NCBI GenBank assembly: GCA_021300015.1
Contig: JAJTFB010000062.1
Location: 1 to 50,788 of the forward strand
DNA from: Pirellula sp.
Lineage (GTDB): Bacteria > Planctomycetota > Planctomycetia > Pirellulales > Pirellulaceae
Reading direction: 5' to 3'
Length of the DNA stretch: 50,788 nucleotides
Shown here: piece after piece, positions 8,527-17,239 of the stretch
Layout: each line of letters starts with the position of its first letter
Position numbering within the stretch: the stretch's first letter is position 1
Program-made: the position numbers and the translations under genes
The notes under the pieces: generated by a model
Seen by the model: only the letters and a program-made list of their open reading frames with translations
The model's database searches: none
What the model was told of the DNA's origin: nothing

Positions 8527-9348
8527 ATGAGTCATATACTGCAGATTGAAAACTTGCACGTTTCGGTCAATGACAAGCCGATCTTGCGCGGCGTGAACTT
8601 GGTCATTAAATTCGGCGAGACCCACGCATTGATGGGCCCGAACGGATCGGGCAAGAGCACCCTGGGGTTGGCCATCGCCGGTCACCCGAACTACCAGATC
8701 ACCCAGGGTTCGATCAAGCTCGACGATGCGAATCTTACGGAGATGGAGGCCGACGAGCGTTCGCGGGCTGGGGTCTTCATGGCATTCCAGCGCCCAGTGG
8801 CGATTCCTGGTGTCAAGACGGCAGACTTTCTTCGTCATGCGGCGACCAACGTCCGTCGTCCGGACCGCAAGGAAGGTCAGGACCTGATACCGATGCGAGA
8901 GTTCCGCAAAGAGCTCAAGTCCAAGATGGAGCAGTTGAAGATCGATCCGGATTTTGCTCGTCGTTATGTCAATGATGGGTTCTCCGGTGGAGAGATGAAG
9001 CGGGCTGAGATCTTGACGATGGCGATGCTTTCTCCCAAGTTCGCGATTCTCGATGAGACCGACAGTGGTCTGGATGCCGACGCGGTGCGACTTGCAAGCG
9101 CCTCGATTGCAGAGATTGGTCGCGACAAGATGGGTCTTTTGATCATCACGCACCACGACAAGTTATTGGAGCACAACCCCCCGCAGTTCACCCACGTGAT
9201 GCTTGGCGGACGGATCGTCGAGACCGGTGGCGCCGAGCTTGCTCGGGAGCTCCACGATCAAGGCTACGATCGGATTCGCAAGAGCTATCCGGATGCCGAA
9301 GCGGCCAACCAGCAGATGCTTGCCAAAGAAGAGTCTTTGGCGGTCTAA
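8527..9348 (+). CDS. sufC: Fe-S cluster assembly ATPase SufC
   Basis: This 273-residue ABC-type ATPase is cytoplasmic and works in the SufBC2D scaffold, where ATP hydrolysis drives the conformational change needed for Fe-S cluster assembly. Visible motifs are Walker [10 protein letters not shown] (residues of about 38-46), the signature SGGEMKR, Walker [13 protein letters not shown] and the switch histidine in [11 protein letters not shown]. The D-E-T-D-S-G-L-D segment is characteristic of SufC. It has no membrane segments. It lies between sufR and sufB, the common C-B-D order. The length is slightly above the usual 250 residues because of a short insert around [20 protein letters not shown]. 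Confidence 0.97.
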   Translation: MSHILQIENLHVSVNDKPILRGVNLVIKFGETHALMGPNGSGKSTLGLAIAGHPNYQITQGSIKLDDANLTEMEADERSRAGVFMAFQRPVAIPGVKTADFLRHAATNVRRPDRKEGQDLIPMREFRKELKSKMEQLKIDPDFARRYVNDGFSGGEMKRAEILTMAMLSPKFAILDETDSGLDADAVRLASASIAEIGRDKMGLLIITHHDKLLEHNPPQFTHVMLGGRIVETGGAELARELHDQGYDRIRKSYPDAEAANQQMLAKEESLAV

Positions 9349-9380
9349 ACACAATAATTCTCAAAAGAAAATCAATAATT

Positions 9381-10787
9381 ATGTCCTCCGATACCAGCAC
9401 CAACGAAGCCATCGGCGAAATCAACAAATACGATTTTCGCACCGAGACGACGGCCGTTTTTAAGGCCCGCAAGGGACTCGATAAGCAAATCGTCGAGCAA
9501 ATTTCTGAAATGAAAAATGAACCGCAATGGATGCGGGATTTTCGTCTCAAATCGCTTGAGATTTTCAACTCCAAGCCCATGCCCAATTGGGGCGGTAGTA
9601 TCGATATCAACTTTCAGGATATCTATTACTATCTCAAGCCCACCAACAAACAGGGTCGGACCTGGGATGAAGTCCCTCAAGAGATCAAGGACACGTTCGA
9701 GAAGCTCGGCATCCCCGAGGCCGAGCGAAAGTTCCTCGCGGGCGTGAAGGCTCAATTCGAGAGCGAAGTGGTCTATGGGTCGCTCAAAGAGGATTTGGTC
9801 AAGCAAGGAGTGATCTTCACCGACACCGATACGGCGGTCCGAGAGTACCCGGATCTGGTCCGCGAATACTTCGCAACGATCATTCCACCGAACGACAATA
9901 AATTCGCCGCGCTGAACTCGGCTGTGTGGTCTGGGGGTTCGTTTATCTATGTGCCCAAGGGGGTCAAGATCGACTTCCCGCTCCAAGCCTATTTCCGGAT
10001 CAATGCCGAGAACATGGGTCAGTTCGAACGCACTTTGATCATCGTCGATGAGGGAGCCAGCATCCATTACGTCGAAGGCTGCACTGCGCCGATGTATTCG
10101 TCCGAGTCGCTTCACTCGGCGGTTGTCGAGATCATCTGCAAGCGGGGGAGTCGATGCCGCTACACGACGATCCAAAATTGGGCGAACAACATTTACAACC
10201 TCGTCACCAAGCGTGCGGTGGCTTACGCCGATGCGACCATGGAGTGGGTCGACGGGAACTTGGGCAGCAAGCTGACCATGAAATACCCGGCGGTCTATAT
10301 GCTCGAACCGGGTGCCCGCGGTGAAATCCTTTCGATCGCTTTCGCTTCGGCAGGACAGCATCAGGATGCAGGGGCCAAGCTCGTGCATGCTGCACCCCAT
10401 ACCACTGGACAGATCATCAGCAAATCGATTTCCAAGAACGGTGGTAGGGCCAGTTACCGTGGGTTGGTTCGCGTCGAAAAAGATGCACGCAAATCGAAGT
10501 CGAATGTGGTATGCGACGCGTTGATCTTGGACTCCAAGAGCCAAAGCGATACGTATCCCTACATCGAAATCCTCGATCAAGATGTCAGCATCGGCCACGA
10601 AGCGAGCGTATCGCGAATCGGAGAAGAGCAACTGTTCTATCTCATGAGCCGAGGTCTATCTGAGGCTGAGGCCAGCACCATGATCGTCAACGGGTTCATC
10701 GAGCCTTTGGTCAAAGAACTCCCCATGGAATACGCGGTCGAAATGAACCGATTGATCCAGCTTCAAATGGAAGGATCGGTGGGCTAA
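9381..10787 (+). CDS. sufB: Fe-S cluster assembly scaffold protein SufB
   Basis: This 468-residue protein has the typical length and full-length similarity to SufB, the core scaffold on which clusters are built together with SufC and SufD. Recognisable segments are the start of the beta-helix domain ([20 protein letters not shown]), [20 protein letters not shown], the [19 protein letters not shown] block with a conserved cysteine, and the C-terminal helix with [19 protein letters not shown]. The start ATG lies 32 bases after sufC in an AT-rich spacer, and sufD follows after 5 bases. A long minus-strand open frame opposite this gene is a shadow. Confidence 0.97.
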   Translation: MSSDTSTNEAIGEINKYDFRTETTAVFKARKGLDKQIVEQISEMKNEPQWMRDFRLKSLEIFNSKPMPNWGGSIDINFQDIYYYLKPTNKQGRTWDEVPQEIKDTFEKLGIPEAERKFLAGVKAQFESEVVYGSLKEDLVKQGVIFTDTDTAVREYPDLVREYFATIIPPNDNKFAALNSAVWSGGSFIYVPKGVKIDFPLQAYFRINAENMGQFERTLIIVDEGASIHYVEGCTAPMYSSESLHSAVVEIICKRGSRCRYTTIQNWANNIYNLVTKRAVAYADATMEWVDGNLGSKLTMKYPAVYMLEPGARGEILSIAFASAGQHQDAGAKLVHAAPHTTGQIISKSISKNGGRASYRGLVRVEKDARKSKSNVVCDALILDSKSQSDTYPYIEILDQDVSIGHEASVSRIGEEQLFYLMSRGLSEAEASTMIVNGFIEPLVKELPMEYAVEMNRLIQLQMEGSVG

Positions 10788-10792
10788 TCGCT

Positions 10793-12124
10793 ATGACTAC
10801 TTCCGCCATGACCGATAAGCTCGATTCGACGGAAACGTTTGGACAGCCCGCCTTTGATCGACTCCTCGAGAAACGGATCGATCCGACTTGGCTCACCGCC
10901 AAACGCAAACAAGCTTGGGAAGTCTTCCAGTCGATCGATTGGCCCAATCCTCGCGACGAGAACTGGATGCGTTCAGAACTCCGGGGTCTGAGGCTGAGCA
11001 AATTCGCACCGAACATCGACGAGTCGGTTGAGATCCCTGAGGGTACTCCTGTCCGATTGCTCGAAGGAGTCGACGTTTCGGCAAGTCTTCGAAGCGTCAA
11101 CGGGGTTGTCGTCTCGGAGTCGCTCGACGAAGGTCTCGCCGCCCAGGGCGTTGTCGTCGGGTCCTTGTCACGCTGCGCCCGAGACCACTCGGCGCTGGTC
11201 GAACGGTATCTGCACAGCTTGATCTGTCCGAAAAGCGATCGGTTTGCTGCCCTGCAAGCGGCCATGTGGAGCGATGGGTACTTCGTCTACGTTCCCCGAA
11301 ACGTCCGAGTCGAAAAACCGATCCATCTGCATGCAGCGATGGCCGATGGCCAAGTCGATCTGTCCCACACGTTGATCGTCTTAGAGTCCGGAGCCGAAGC
11401 GACGGTTCTCTTCGAATCATCGAGTCCCGATGTCACCGCAAAAGGCTTGCACTGCGGCGGGGTGGAACTGATCCAGCACGGCAATAGCCACCTGCGTTAC
11501 GTCAACCTTCAGGATTGGGGGAAAGGTTGCTGGCACTTTGCACACCAACGAGCCTCGGTGGGTCGCGACTCGCAGTTGCAATGGACCGTCGCGGCGATGG
11601 GAGCAAAATTTGCGCAAGTCGACCAACGCGTCGAGCTTGTCGAGCCGGGAGCCAGAAGCCAAGTCAATGGAGTCATGTTCACCCAGGATCGCCAACACCT
11701 GGTATACAACACCTTGCAGCATCACAAAGCGCCCCATTGCACCAGCGACTTTTTGTACAAGAGCGTTCTTCAAGATCGATCGCGCACGGTTTGGAGAGGC
11801 ATGATCAAGGTCAGCGAAGGTGCCCAAAAAACCGATGGTTACCAGCGCAATGACAACCTCATGCTCAGCGATGCGGCGCGAGCCGACTCGATCCCAGGGC
11901 TCGAGATCAACGCCGACGATGTTCGATGCACCCACGGAAGCACCAGCGGACGGGTCGACGAAGAATTGATCTTCTACGCTCAGTCGCGTGGGTTCACCAG
12001 ATCCGAAGCGATTCGAATGATCGTTACAGGGTTCTTCCAACAGATCTTCGATCGCATCACCATCCAAACGGTGCGCGAAGCCCTCGGCGCAGCGATCGCA
12101 CGCCAAGTTCGACAATACGAATGA
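10793..12124 (+). CDS. sufD: Fe-S cluster assembly protein SufD
   Basis: The protein has 443 residues. SufD is the paralogue of SufB that completes the SufBC2D complex and is needed for iron acquisition. The sequence has YFVYVPRNVRVEKPIHLHAA, GNSHLRYVNLQDWGKGCWHF and the late CTHGSTSGRVDEELIFYAQS segment with the conserved histidine used by SufD at the SufB-SufD interface. The C-terminus ends in the usual helical tail. The TGA stop overlaps the candidate ATG of the Rieske gene (ATGA), showing tight coupling in the operon. MTTSAM gives two candidate starts, 10793 and 10808. Confidence 0.95.
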   Translation: MTTSAMTDKLDSTETFGQPAFDRLLEKRIDPTWLTAKRKQAWEVFQSIDWPNPRDENWMRSELRGLRLSKFAPNIDESVEIPEGTPVRLLEGVDVSASLRSVNGVVVSESLDEGLAAQGVVVGSLSRCARDHSALVERYLHSLICPKSDRFAALQAAMWSDGYFVYVPRNVRVEKPIHLHAAMADGQVDLSHTLIVLESGAEATVLFESSSPDVTAKGLHCGGVELIQHGNSHLRYVNLQDWGKGCWHFAHQRASVGRDSQLQWTVAAMGAKFAQVDQRVELVEPGARSQVNGVMFTQDRQHLVYNTLQHHKAPHCTSDFLYKSVLQDRSRTVWRGMIKVSEGAQKTDGYQRNDNLMLSDAARADSIPGLEINADDVRCTHGSTSGRVDEELIFYAQSRGFTRSEAIRMIVTGFFQQIFDRITIQTVREALGAAIARQVRQYE

Positions 12125-12453
12125 AAGAGCCAACGACCATGCCTCCTTTTCATTATGTTTGTCCAAGGGATCAGATTCGGCCCAACGAACCCCAGACCTT
12201 CGAAGTCGACGATCGATTCGTGGTTTTGGTCGAGATCGATCAGGTCGTCCACTGCATCGAAGATATGTGCACCCACGACGGCGGGACCCTTGGAGATGGC
12301 CAACTCGATGGCGCTTGTTTGGTTTGCCCAAGGCACGGCGCGAAGTTCGATGTTCGGACCGGCAAGGCCGTCTGCATGCCGGCTACCGAGGACACTCCAA
12401 GCCATACCGTCAAGATCGATGCGGGGAAGATCTACGTGGCGTTGAACAACTGA
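12121..12453 (+). CDS. Rieske-type [2Fe-2S] ferredoxin in the suf operon
   Basis: This small soluble protein has 110 residues from the ATG that overlaps the sufD stop, or 104 from the ATG at 12139. The Rieske ligands are visible: C-T-H (MCTHDGG) and C-P-R-H-G (LVCPRHGAKFD), followed by the typical RTGKAVCMPATED segment. It resembles the NirD / biphenyl-dioxygenase ferredoxin group, often found in suf operons of actinobacteria and planctomycetes between sufD and sufS. It probably passes electrons to cluster assembly or to a partner enzyme; the partner is not known. There is no signal peptide, so it is cytoplasmic. Confidence 0.9.
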   Translation: MKEPTTMPPFHYVCPRDQIRPNEPQTFEVDDRFVVLVEIDQVVHCIEDMCTHDGGTLGDGQLDGACLVCPRHGAKFDVRTGKAVCMPATEDTPSHTVKIDAGKIYVALNN

Positions 12454-12536
12454 TCCAGGTCGATCCGTTCAAGTGGCCATGTACGCGAATCAAACTAGGC
12501 AATCAAGGTAGTCGATTATCCCAGAGCGAGTTGAAA

Positions 12537-13010
12537 ATGTCTGAAACCAACCAACCGACCGAACCCCAAGCGACCGTAAACCAAGCGGCCGAGACTCAAG
12601 CTGCCGAACTTCCCACGGTGGCACTCGAATCGGCCTGTTGTCAAGCATCAACGTGTGAACCCATGAGCAGCTCGACGTCCAGCGATGCATCAGCCGGGCT
12701 GTGTGAGGACAAGGTTCGAGAGGAGCTCAAGCGAGTCATCGACCCGGAGCTCTTTGTGAACATTGTCGATCTGGGGTTGATCTATGTCGTCGATATCCAG
12801 CCCGGGGAAGGGGGCAAGCAGAACGTCAACGTCGAAATGACGATGACTAGTCCGATGTGTCCTGCTGGGCCGCAACTTGTGGCCAATAGCCGTCAAGTTG
12901 TCGAAGAGATCCCAGGCGTTGGCGCAGTCGATATCAAGGTCGTGATGGATCCACCTTGGACTCCCGATAAAATGACCGAAGATGCCAGAGACCAACTCGG
13001 AATTTTCTAA
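12537..13010 (+). CDS. MIP18/DUF59 family Fe-S assembly protein (SufT-like)
   Basis: The protein has 157 residues from the ATG at 12537. Residues of about 55-157 are a MIP18/DUF59 domain: VREELKRVIDPELFVNIVDL, GLIYVVDIQPG, the cysteine loop TMTSPMCPAGPQL, and VVMDPPWTPDKMTEDARDQL. This domain occurs in SufT and the eukaryotic Cia2 proteins, which help mature Fe-S proteins. The first 50 residues are a low-complexity Gln/Ala/Thr/Ser tail with a few cysteines (ACCQASTCEP). An in-frame ATG at 12663 begins just before the domain, so the real start could be there. It sits in the suf operon, 18 bases before sufE::sufS. Confidence 0.88.
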   Translation: MSETNQPTEPQATVNQAAETQAAELPTVALESACCQASTCEPMSSSTSSDASAGLCEDKVREELKRVIDPELFVNIVDLGLIYVVDIQPGEGGKQNVNVEMTMTSPMCPAGPQLVANSRQVVEEIPGVGAVDIKVVMDPPWTPDKMTEDARDQLGIF

Positions 13011-13028
13011 CTATGAGCCAAAGAAATC

Positions 13029-13691
13029 ATGAGCCAAAGCAGCCTGCGGGTTTCGATCGAAGATCTTCGCGAAGAGATCGCCGATCTTGACTCGCCCGAG
13101 GATCGGATCGCTTATCTGATTGAATTAGGGCAGACCCTGCCAGAGTTGCCCAAAGAGTATCAGACCGAAGAGTACCGGGTGCTCGGTTGTCAGAGCATGG
13201 TCTGGCTCGTCCCAAAACTTCAAGGGGACAAGAAAGAAGGGGGTGACATCGAGTTTCGCGGTTCGAGCGATGCGCCGATGGTTCGGGGGTTGGTCGCGAT
13301 ACTCCTGGCGGCTTATTCGGGTCGCAAGGCCCGGGATATCCTGGCTTTTCCGGTCGAGGATTTCTTTGGTGAAATCAAACTCAAATCGTTTCTGACCCCG
13401 ATGCGCAGCAATGGTCTGCACTCGATGGTCCAGCGCATCCAAGCCATCGCCAAAGGTGCGTTGTCGTTGCATGGTTCGCCGAGCAGCCAACCGCAGGAGA
13501 TCAAGCCAGCTCGCACCGGCGGCTATCGCGTCGCATTGCCCGCGATCGCGATCGAGAATTGCAGAGACGACTTTCCGATCCTTTCGGAAAAACTCCCATG
13601 TGGAAAGCCTTGGGTGTATCTGGACAACGCGGCCTCATCGCAGCGTCCGACATCGGTCCTCGATGCCATGAATCGCGTCTATCGCACGTGA
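13029..13691 (+). CDS. sufE: SufE sulfur acceptor fused to a SufS N-terminus, broken in frame
   Basis: The frame has 220 residues. Residues of about 1-150 are a complete SufE domain (EDLREEIADLDSPEDRIAYL, then EYRVLGCQSMVWLVP with the sulfur-accepting cysteine at position 54, and LTPMRSNGLHSMVQRIQAIA). SufE takes persulfide sulfur from SufS and passes it to SufB. After a short linker the frame continues as the beginning of a SufS desulfurase (about residues 175-219: CRDDFPILSEKL, WVYLDNAASSQRP, SVLDAMNRVYR) and then meets TGA at 13689. The rest of SufS follows immediately in another frame. The intact ancestor was therefore probably a SufE-SufS fusion protein. The SufE part should still be functional. 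Confidence 0.88.
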   Translation: MSQSSLRVSIEDLREEIADLDSPEDRIAYLIELGQTLPELPKEYQTEEYRVLGCQSMVWLVPKLQGDKKEGGDIEFRGSSDAPMVRGLVAILLAAYSGRKARDILAFPVEDFFGEIKLKSFLTPMRSNGLHSMVQRIQAIAKGALSLHGSPSSQPQEIKPARTGGYRVALPAIAIENCRDDFPILSEKLPCGKPWVYLDNAASSQRPTSVLDAMNRVYRT

Positions 13692-14644
13692 TATTCACCC
13701 CTGGGACGACCGCTTCGATCAACTTGGTAGCCCGCAGTTGGGGCGATACGAATTTGCGGCCTGGCGATGAGATACTCCTTACGGAGATGGAGCATCATTC
13801 GAATATCGTGCCATGGCAACAACTCGCCGAGCGAACCGGGGCGATCATTCGCTGGCTCGGCGTACGGGACGACTTTCAGTTGGACATCGAATCGCTGGAC
13901 CGGTTGCTCAGTGGGCGTACGAAACTCGTGGCACTGACGGCTGTATCGAATGTACTCGGAACGATCAATCCAGTCCGAGAGATCGTCGATGCGGCGCATC
14001 GAGTGGGAGCCAAGGTTTTGGTCGATGCGGCGCAAAGCGCACCGCATGGCAAGGCGACGGCGAGCGATTGGGATGCCGATTGGTTGGTTTTCAGTGGTCA
14101 CAAGATGCTCGGTCCGACCGGCATCGGTGTGCTTTATGGGAAGCGGGAATTGCTCGAATCGATGCCTCCTTTTTTGGGGGGTGGGAACATGATCAAGTCG
14201 GTCAGCAAGCAGGGGTTTGTGGCTGCGGATTTACCTCATCGATTCGAGGCAGGGACGGGACCGATCGTCGAAGCGATCGCCCTGAAGCCGGCCCTGGAGT
14301 ATCTCATGCGGGTCGGCAGCGATGCGATTTTGGCTCATGAAAGGCAATTGGCACAGCGGGCGATCGATGGATTGTCGAGTGTCTCGGGATTGCGTATTTT
14401 GGGTCCATCGATCCAGAGCAAGACGGGGATTGTCTCGTTTGTGATTCCGGGAGTGCACTCGGATCAGATCGGACAGTATCTCAATGCTGCGGGGGTCGCG
14501 ATCCGAGTTGGGCATCATTGCGCGATGCCGTTGCATGAGCGGTTTTCGGTGGGGGTCAGTGCCCGGGCATCGTTCTACTTTTACAATACCCAGTCCGAAG
14601 TCGACGCGTTCGTGACTGCGACCTTACGAGCTAGCGAATTGTAG
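13688..14644 (+). pseudogene. sufS: Remainder of cysteine desulfurase SufS, out of frame and missing about 38 codons
   Basis: This frame gives about 318 residues of class V SufS, beginning VIFTPGTTASINLVARSWG. Active-site residues remain: H-H in TEMEHHSNIVPW, D in VLVDAAQS, the PLP lysine in FSGHKMLGPTGIGVLYG and the persulfide cysteine in VGHHCAMPL. Compared with E. coli SufS, the segment between FYRHG and VFVRGTT, including the HRGIH loop, is absent: about 38 residues. The frame also changes by one base. A simple frameshift cannot restore the missing part, so a deletion of about 115 bases fits best. The GTG at 13688 could start translation, but no Shine-Dalgarno sequence is visible. Alternatives are an assembly error, or a second desulfurase elsewhere in the genome. 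Confidence 0.8.
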
Positions 14645-14732
14645 TATTCATCGGCTGGCCTCTTTGCGTCCAGATCAGTCGGTTGGGTTTCCCGTCGAAC
14701 TGATTGGGTTCCCTTAGTCCGGGGGCATTTTG

Positions 14733-14767
14733 AACGCAAAGGCGCGAAGGTGCAAAGGCGCAAAGAA
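14733..14767. repeat. Short GCAAAGGC-type tandem repeat in the sufS downstream gap
   Basis: The sequence GAACGCAAAGGCGCGAAGG is followed by TGCAAAGGCGCAAAGAAAG: two to three imperfect copies of a GCAAAGGCGC unit. Short intergenic repeats of this style recur in environmental genomes, including planctomycetes. The remaining parts of the gap 14645-14872 show no gene and no clear terminator. Confidence 0.55.
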
Positions 14768-14872
14768 AGCCATTCAGTCTGAGTAGCGTTTCACAGAGTA
14801 CGAGCAAGACGAAATACGATGCGATGCACGAACGAAGGGATTGCCCTCCGTGTGTTTGGATTCTTCGGTTCA

Positions 14873-16069
14873 CTAGACGCGGCAGAACCGCCAAGCGGAC
14901 ATGGCCAATAGCCCCAGGAGGATGAGGGTTTTCAGTGGGATAAACGAGATCGTTTCGATCAGACGATTGGGTTTAGGCGCATTTTCCTCCCAAGCCGACT
15001 CGGCGATGCGACCTGATTCAAATAGCGGTTTCCAAAAAGCGCGAATGAACTCTTCATCGAAGTAATCGCCATGCGAATGGTCATGAGCACGGTCGTATAC
15101 ATCGGCACGTCCGAAACCGTAGCGACCTGTGTCCCCGTATCCCCAACTGAGTTTTCGAGCCCAGAATGGCCAGATGTCTCGAGTTCCAAAATCGTTGATC
15201 ACACGATGGGCAATGCGTCCGGTCAGGTACTCCCAGGGATAATCGTTGGAGATGATGCAACCGCACAAGATCAATCGATTGAGGACCAAGTCTTTCGTGT
15301 CGCCTAGGACTTGAGAGATAGTGTAGGTACCGAAGCTATGGGCGATGACCGAGTACTTGGCATCGCGATATTGGTTCTTTGCGATTTGGATTTGTTCGCG
15401 CGTCGTGCGGATCGGTTGTCCACGGGTCCAGACGGGCAACCAAAACCGAAAGAGGTCGAAGTACCCGTAGCGGATCGGTACGACGACGACTCCATCGATC
15501 TCTTCTAAGATGCGTTTGACCATGGACTGCCAACGGGCACGGTCGCGGATTCCATGGATGAGGAAGACGACTTCGGTGTGAGTTTTCGAATCGATGGGAT
15601 TAGAAAAAGGTTCGAGGGTCGGTGTAGGTTTGAGTCGGTGGGAAGGTATTGTGAATCGAATCGACGGGGCAGGGTCAACCAAGACGATTTCCAAACGAAA
15701 GACCGTCGGGATGGGATCGAGCTGATGCCATCCTAAGGGTAAGACCAGAGGGGACAGGTTGGCTTCCAGGACGGTGGGTTGGTTCCAAGGATGGGTTGTG
15801 CTGAGGATTTCAAAGGGAAAAATAGGTCGGAGTGTCTTGAGTAGTTCGTCGAGTTCTCCCTCGAATTCAAGATGTCCATAGAGTTCAACTCCGTCGTCGT
15901 CAGTCGACTTGTGCGGGTGGACTTCGAATCGAATACGATGGAGTCGGTTGTCTGAATCGAAAATTACGTTGCGAAATTGGCCCTGCAGAGCGAGTGCAGT
16001 TTGGTGGAGCAAGTTCTTTCGCAGGGGTGCTTCCTTGGCGAGTTGCTCGGGAGGGGGGCTATCGGACAT
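14873..16069 (-). CDS. Membrane-anchored alpha/beta hydrolase (lipase/esterase-like)
   Basis: The protein has 398 residues. The N-terminal part of about 165 residues is a beta-rich domain I do not recognise. From about residue 165 there is an alpha/beta-hydrolase core: the oxyanion segment VVFLIHGIRDRARW, the nucleophile elbow VIAHSFGTY (Ser245), a possible acid in NDFGTRDIW, and a histidine in the HDHSHGDYF stretch. A hydrophobic C-terminal helix (about 372-395) is followed by WRFCRV and would anchor it in the membrane. The start overlaps the end of the upstream gene by 11 bases, so the two are coupled. Hydrolases with this HGIR motif occur as effectors in bacterial conflict systems, and a caspase gene lies close by. 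The substrate is unknown. Confidence 0.75.
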   Translation of the reverse strand: MSDSPPPEQLAKEAPLRKNLLHQTALALQGQFRNVIFDSDNRLHRIRFEVHPHKSTDDDGVELYGHLEFEGELDELLKTLRPIFPFEILSTTHPWNQPTVLEANLSPLVLPLGWHQLDPIPTVFRLEIVLVDPAPSIRFTIPSHRLKPTPTLEPFSNPIDSKTHTEVVFLIHGIRDRARWQSMVKRILEEIDGVVVVPIRYGYFDLFRFWLPVWTRGQPIRTTREQIQIAKNQYRDAKYSVIAHSFGTYTISQVLGDTKDLVLNRLILCGCIISNDYPWEYLTGRIAHRVINDFGTRDIWPFWARKLSWGYGDTGRYGFGRADVYDRAHDHSHGDYFDEEFIRAFWKPLFESGRIAESAWEENAPKPNRLIETISFIPLKTLILLGLLAMSAWRFCRV

Positions 16070-17072
16070 GGCGGGCTTTGATCGATTGGTTTTTGACGGT
16101 ACCTTGCACTTGGATGCTCGAGAGGCTTTGGTCTAGGTGAACCGATTTTCCGATTTGATCCGGTGGACTTGAGATCCAAACACCTTCTTGGGTTTCAAAG
16201 ACTCGGAATTTGAGTTTGGATTCGAAGAGGATCGGGTCGAGTTCGAATGCGCTTTCACGGACCGTTTCCGGGATGAGCTTGAGGAACGAATATTGGAGAT
16301 TCGGTTCGAGAAATCGGTGGGCGATTTTGGAGTAAGTCCATATCTTTTCTGGGGATCGAGGCAGGGCGACCATCGCGGCAAAGAGTTGATCGCGTTGGGT
16401 GCCTGAGGATGCATCAAACGCATCTTTTAGATGGGTGACGAGTTGATAGGTTGAGCTTTTAGGGTCCATCGCATAGAGGGCATTGAGAAACAGTCGCATC
16501 CAAAAATCGGCTGCGCGATCATCGGGCTTGCGGGACTGGATGTCGATGATCTGGCCGGTCCGGAAACCATGGGCTGAGTTCGGTCCGGAGAAGATAGCGG
16601 CTTTGCGCCAGGTCGAGGATTTGCTGAAGGCATCCTCGAGCAACGAAAGCTCGTTGCCTTGGGCAGAGGTGTGAAATCGAAACACATCCTCCTTGGGGAA
16701 GAGCCACAGAGCGATACGGCGATTTTGTTTTTGTTCGTGCGCATCGATCACCAGCAAGGAGAACTTGGAGGATCTATGGTCCATTGAGAGGCTCAGTTTG
16801 GCGGCGATCTCCTCTGCTCCCGAAGTGGCTTGCGAATCGGACCCGAAGCAGATAGCGAGGAAGTGGTTTCTTATTTCGTTGCGGAACGGGTCGGTTTCCG
16901 GGTCATCGGAACGAAGGTGAACGATCGACTGGGTTTCGATCTGGGAGGCAGGAATGAGTTCGTCGAGGAGTCCGAGCAGATCGGGGCCGGGGCGGACCGG
17001 TCCGCCTTGTACTTCGGGAAGATAGCTGACGGTTCTTCGAGGAGAGACTTGGAAGGCGTAGAGTCGGCGCAT
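16059..17072 (-). CDS. Unrecognised 337-residue protein coupled to the alpha/beta hydrolase
   Basis: It has no signal peptide or membrane helix and looks like a soluble mixed alpha/beta protein. Segments that may be conserved are RIALWLFPKEDVFRF, FWMRLFLNALYAMDP and a C-terminal GVWISSPPDQIGKSVHLDQS. The last recalls the end of nucleoid-associated proteins of the NdpA/NA37 family, where a similar strand pattern occurs, but the match is weak and I do not rely on it. The gene overlaps the hydrolase start by 11 bases, so the products are probably made together. Upstream lie 381 bases of repeat-bearing DNA and then the caspase gene on the same strand. Confidence 0.7.
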   Translation of the reverse strand: MRRLYAFQVSPRRTVSYLPEVQGGPVRPGPDLLGLLDELIPASQIETQSIVHLRSDDPETDPFRNEIRNHFLAICFGSDSQATSGAEEIAAKLSLSMDHRSSKFSLLVIDAHEQKQNRRIALWLFPKEDVFRFHTSAQGNELSLLEDAFSKSSTWRKAAIFSGPNSAHGFRTGQIIDIQSRKPDDRAADFWMRLFLNALYAMDPKSSTYQLVTHLKDAFDASSGTQRDQLFAAMVALPRSPEKIWTYSKIAHRFLEPNLQYSFLKLIPETVRESAFELDPILFESKLKFRVFETQEGVWISSPPDQIGKSVHLDQSLSSIQVQGTVKNQSIKARHVR

Positions 17073-17199
17073 GGTGATCGGGAACGGGCAGATATGTTGA
17101 TTTTGCTACAAGAAAGGCCTCGTGAAATGAAGTGCTAGCATCTTACGGGTCCCGTTTGACACGTTAGGTCACAAGCTATTGGAAGGACCTGAAAGGGGA

Positions 17200-17228
17200 A
17201 AAAACTCGGGGACAGTCCCTGGGTTTTT
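17200..17228. repeat. REP-like palindrome with GGGGACAGTCCC core
   Basis: Two 14-base arms (17200-17213 and 17215-17228) pair at 12 of 14 positions around a single base, with AAAAAC at one end and GTTTTT at the other and GGGGAC/GTCCC at the centre. It lies between the 337-residue gene and the caspase gene. On RNA it would form a hairpin with a T-rich flank, so it could also act as a terminator. A related ATTGGGGACAAT core occurs at 50722 and, inverted, at 50775. Confidence 0.65.
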
Positions 17229-17239
17229 GGAGTTTGTCA

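Noticed and set aside
9372..10631. 419-codon minus-strand open frame opposite sufB
   Set aside because: It mirrors a strongly conserved gene, has no recognisable product and is explained by codon bias on the other strand.
12159..12536. Long N-terminal extension of the SufT-like protein
   Set aside because: It runs through the Rieske gene in another frame; the reading is Arg-rich shadow sequence.
13680..13700. Programmed frameshift joining sufE-sufS
   Set aside because: About 38 residues of SufS are missing at the junction, so changing frame would not give a complete enzyme; no slippery run or stimulatory hairpin is visible.
14873..16069. Bacterial gasdermin partner of the caspase
   Set aside because: The protein is longer than bacterial gasdermins and has a clear alpha/beta-hydrolase core with HGIR and AHSFG motifs.
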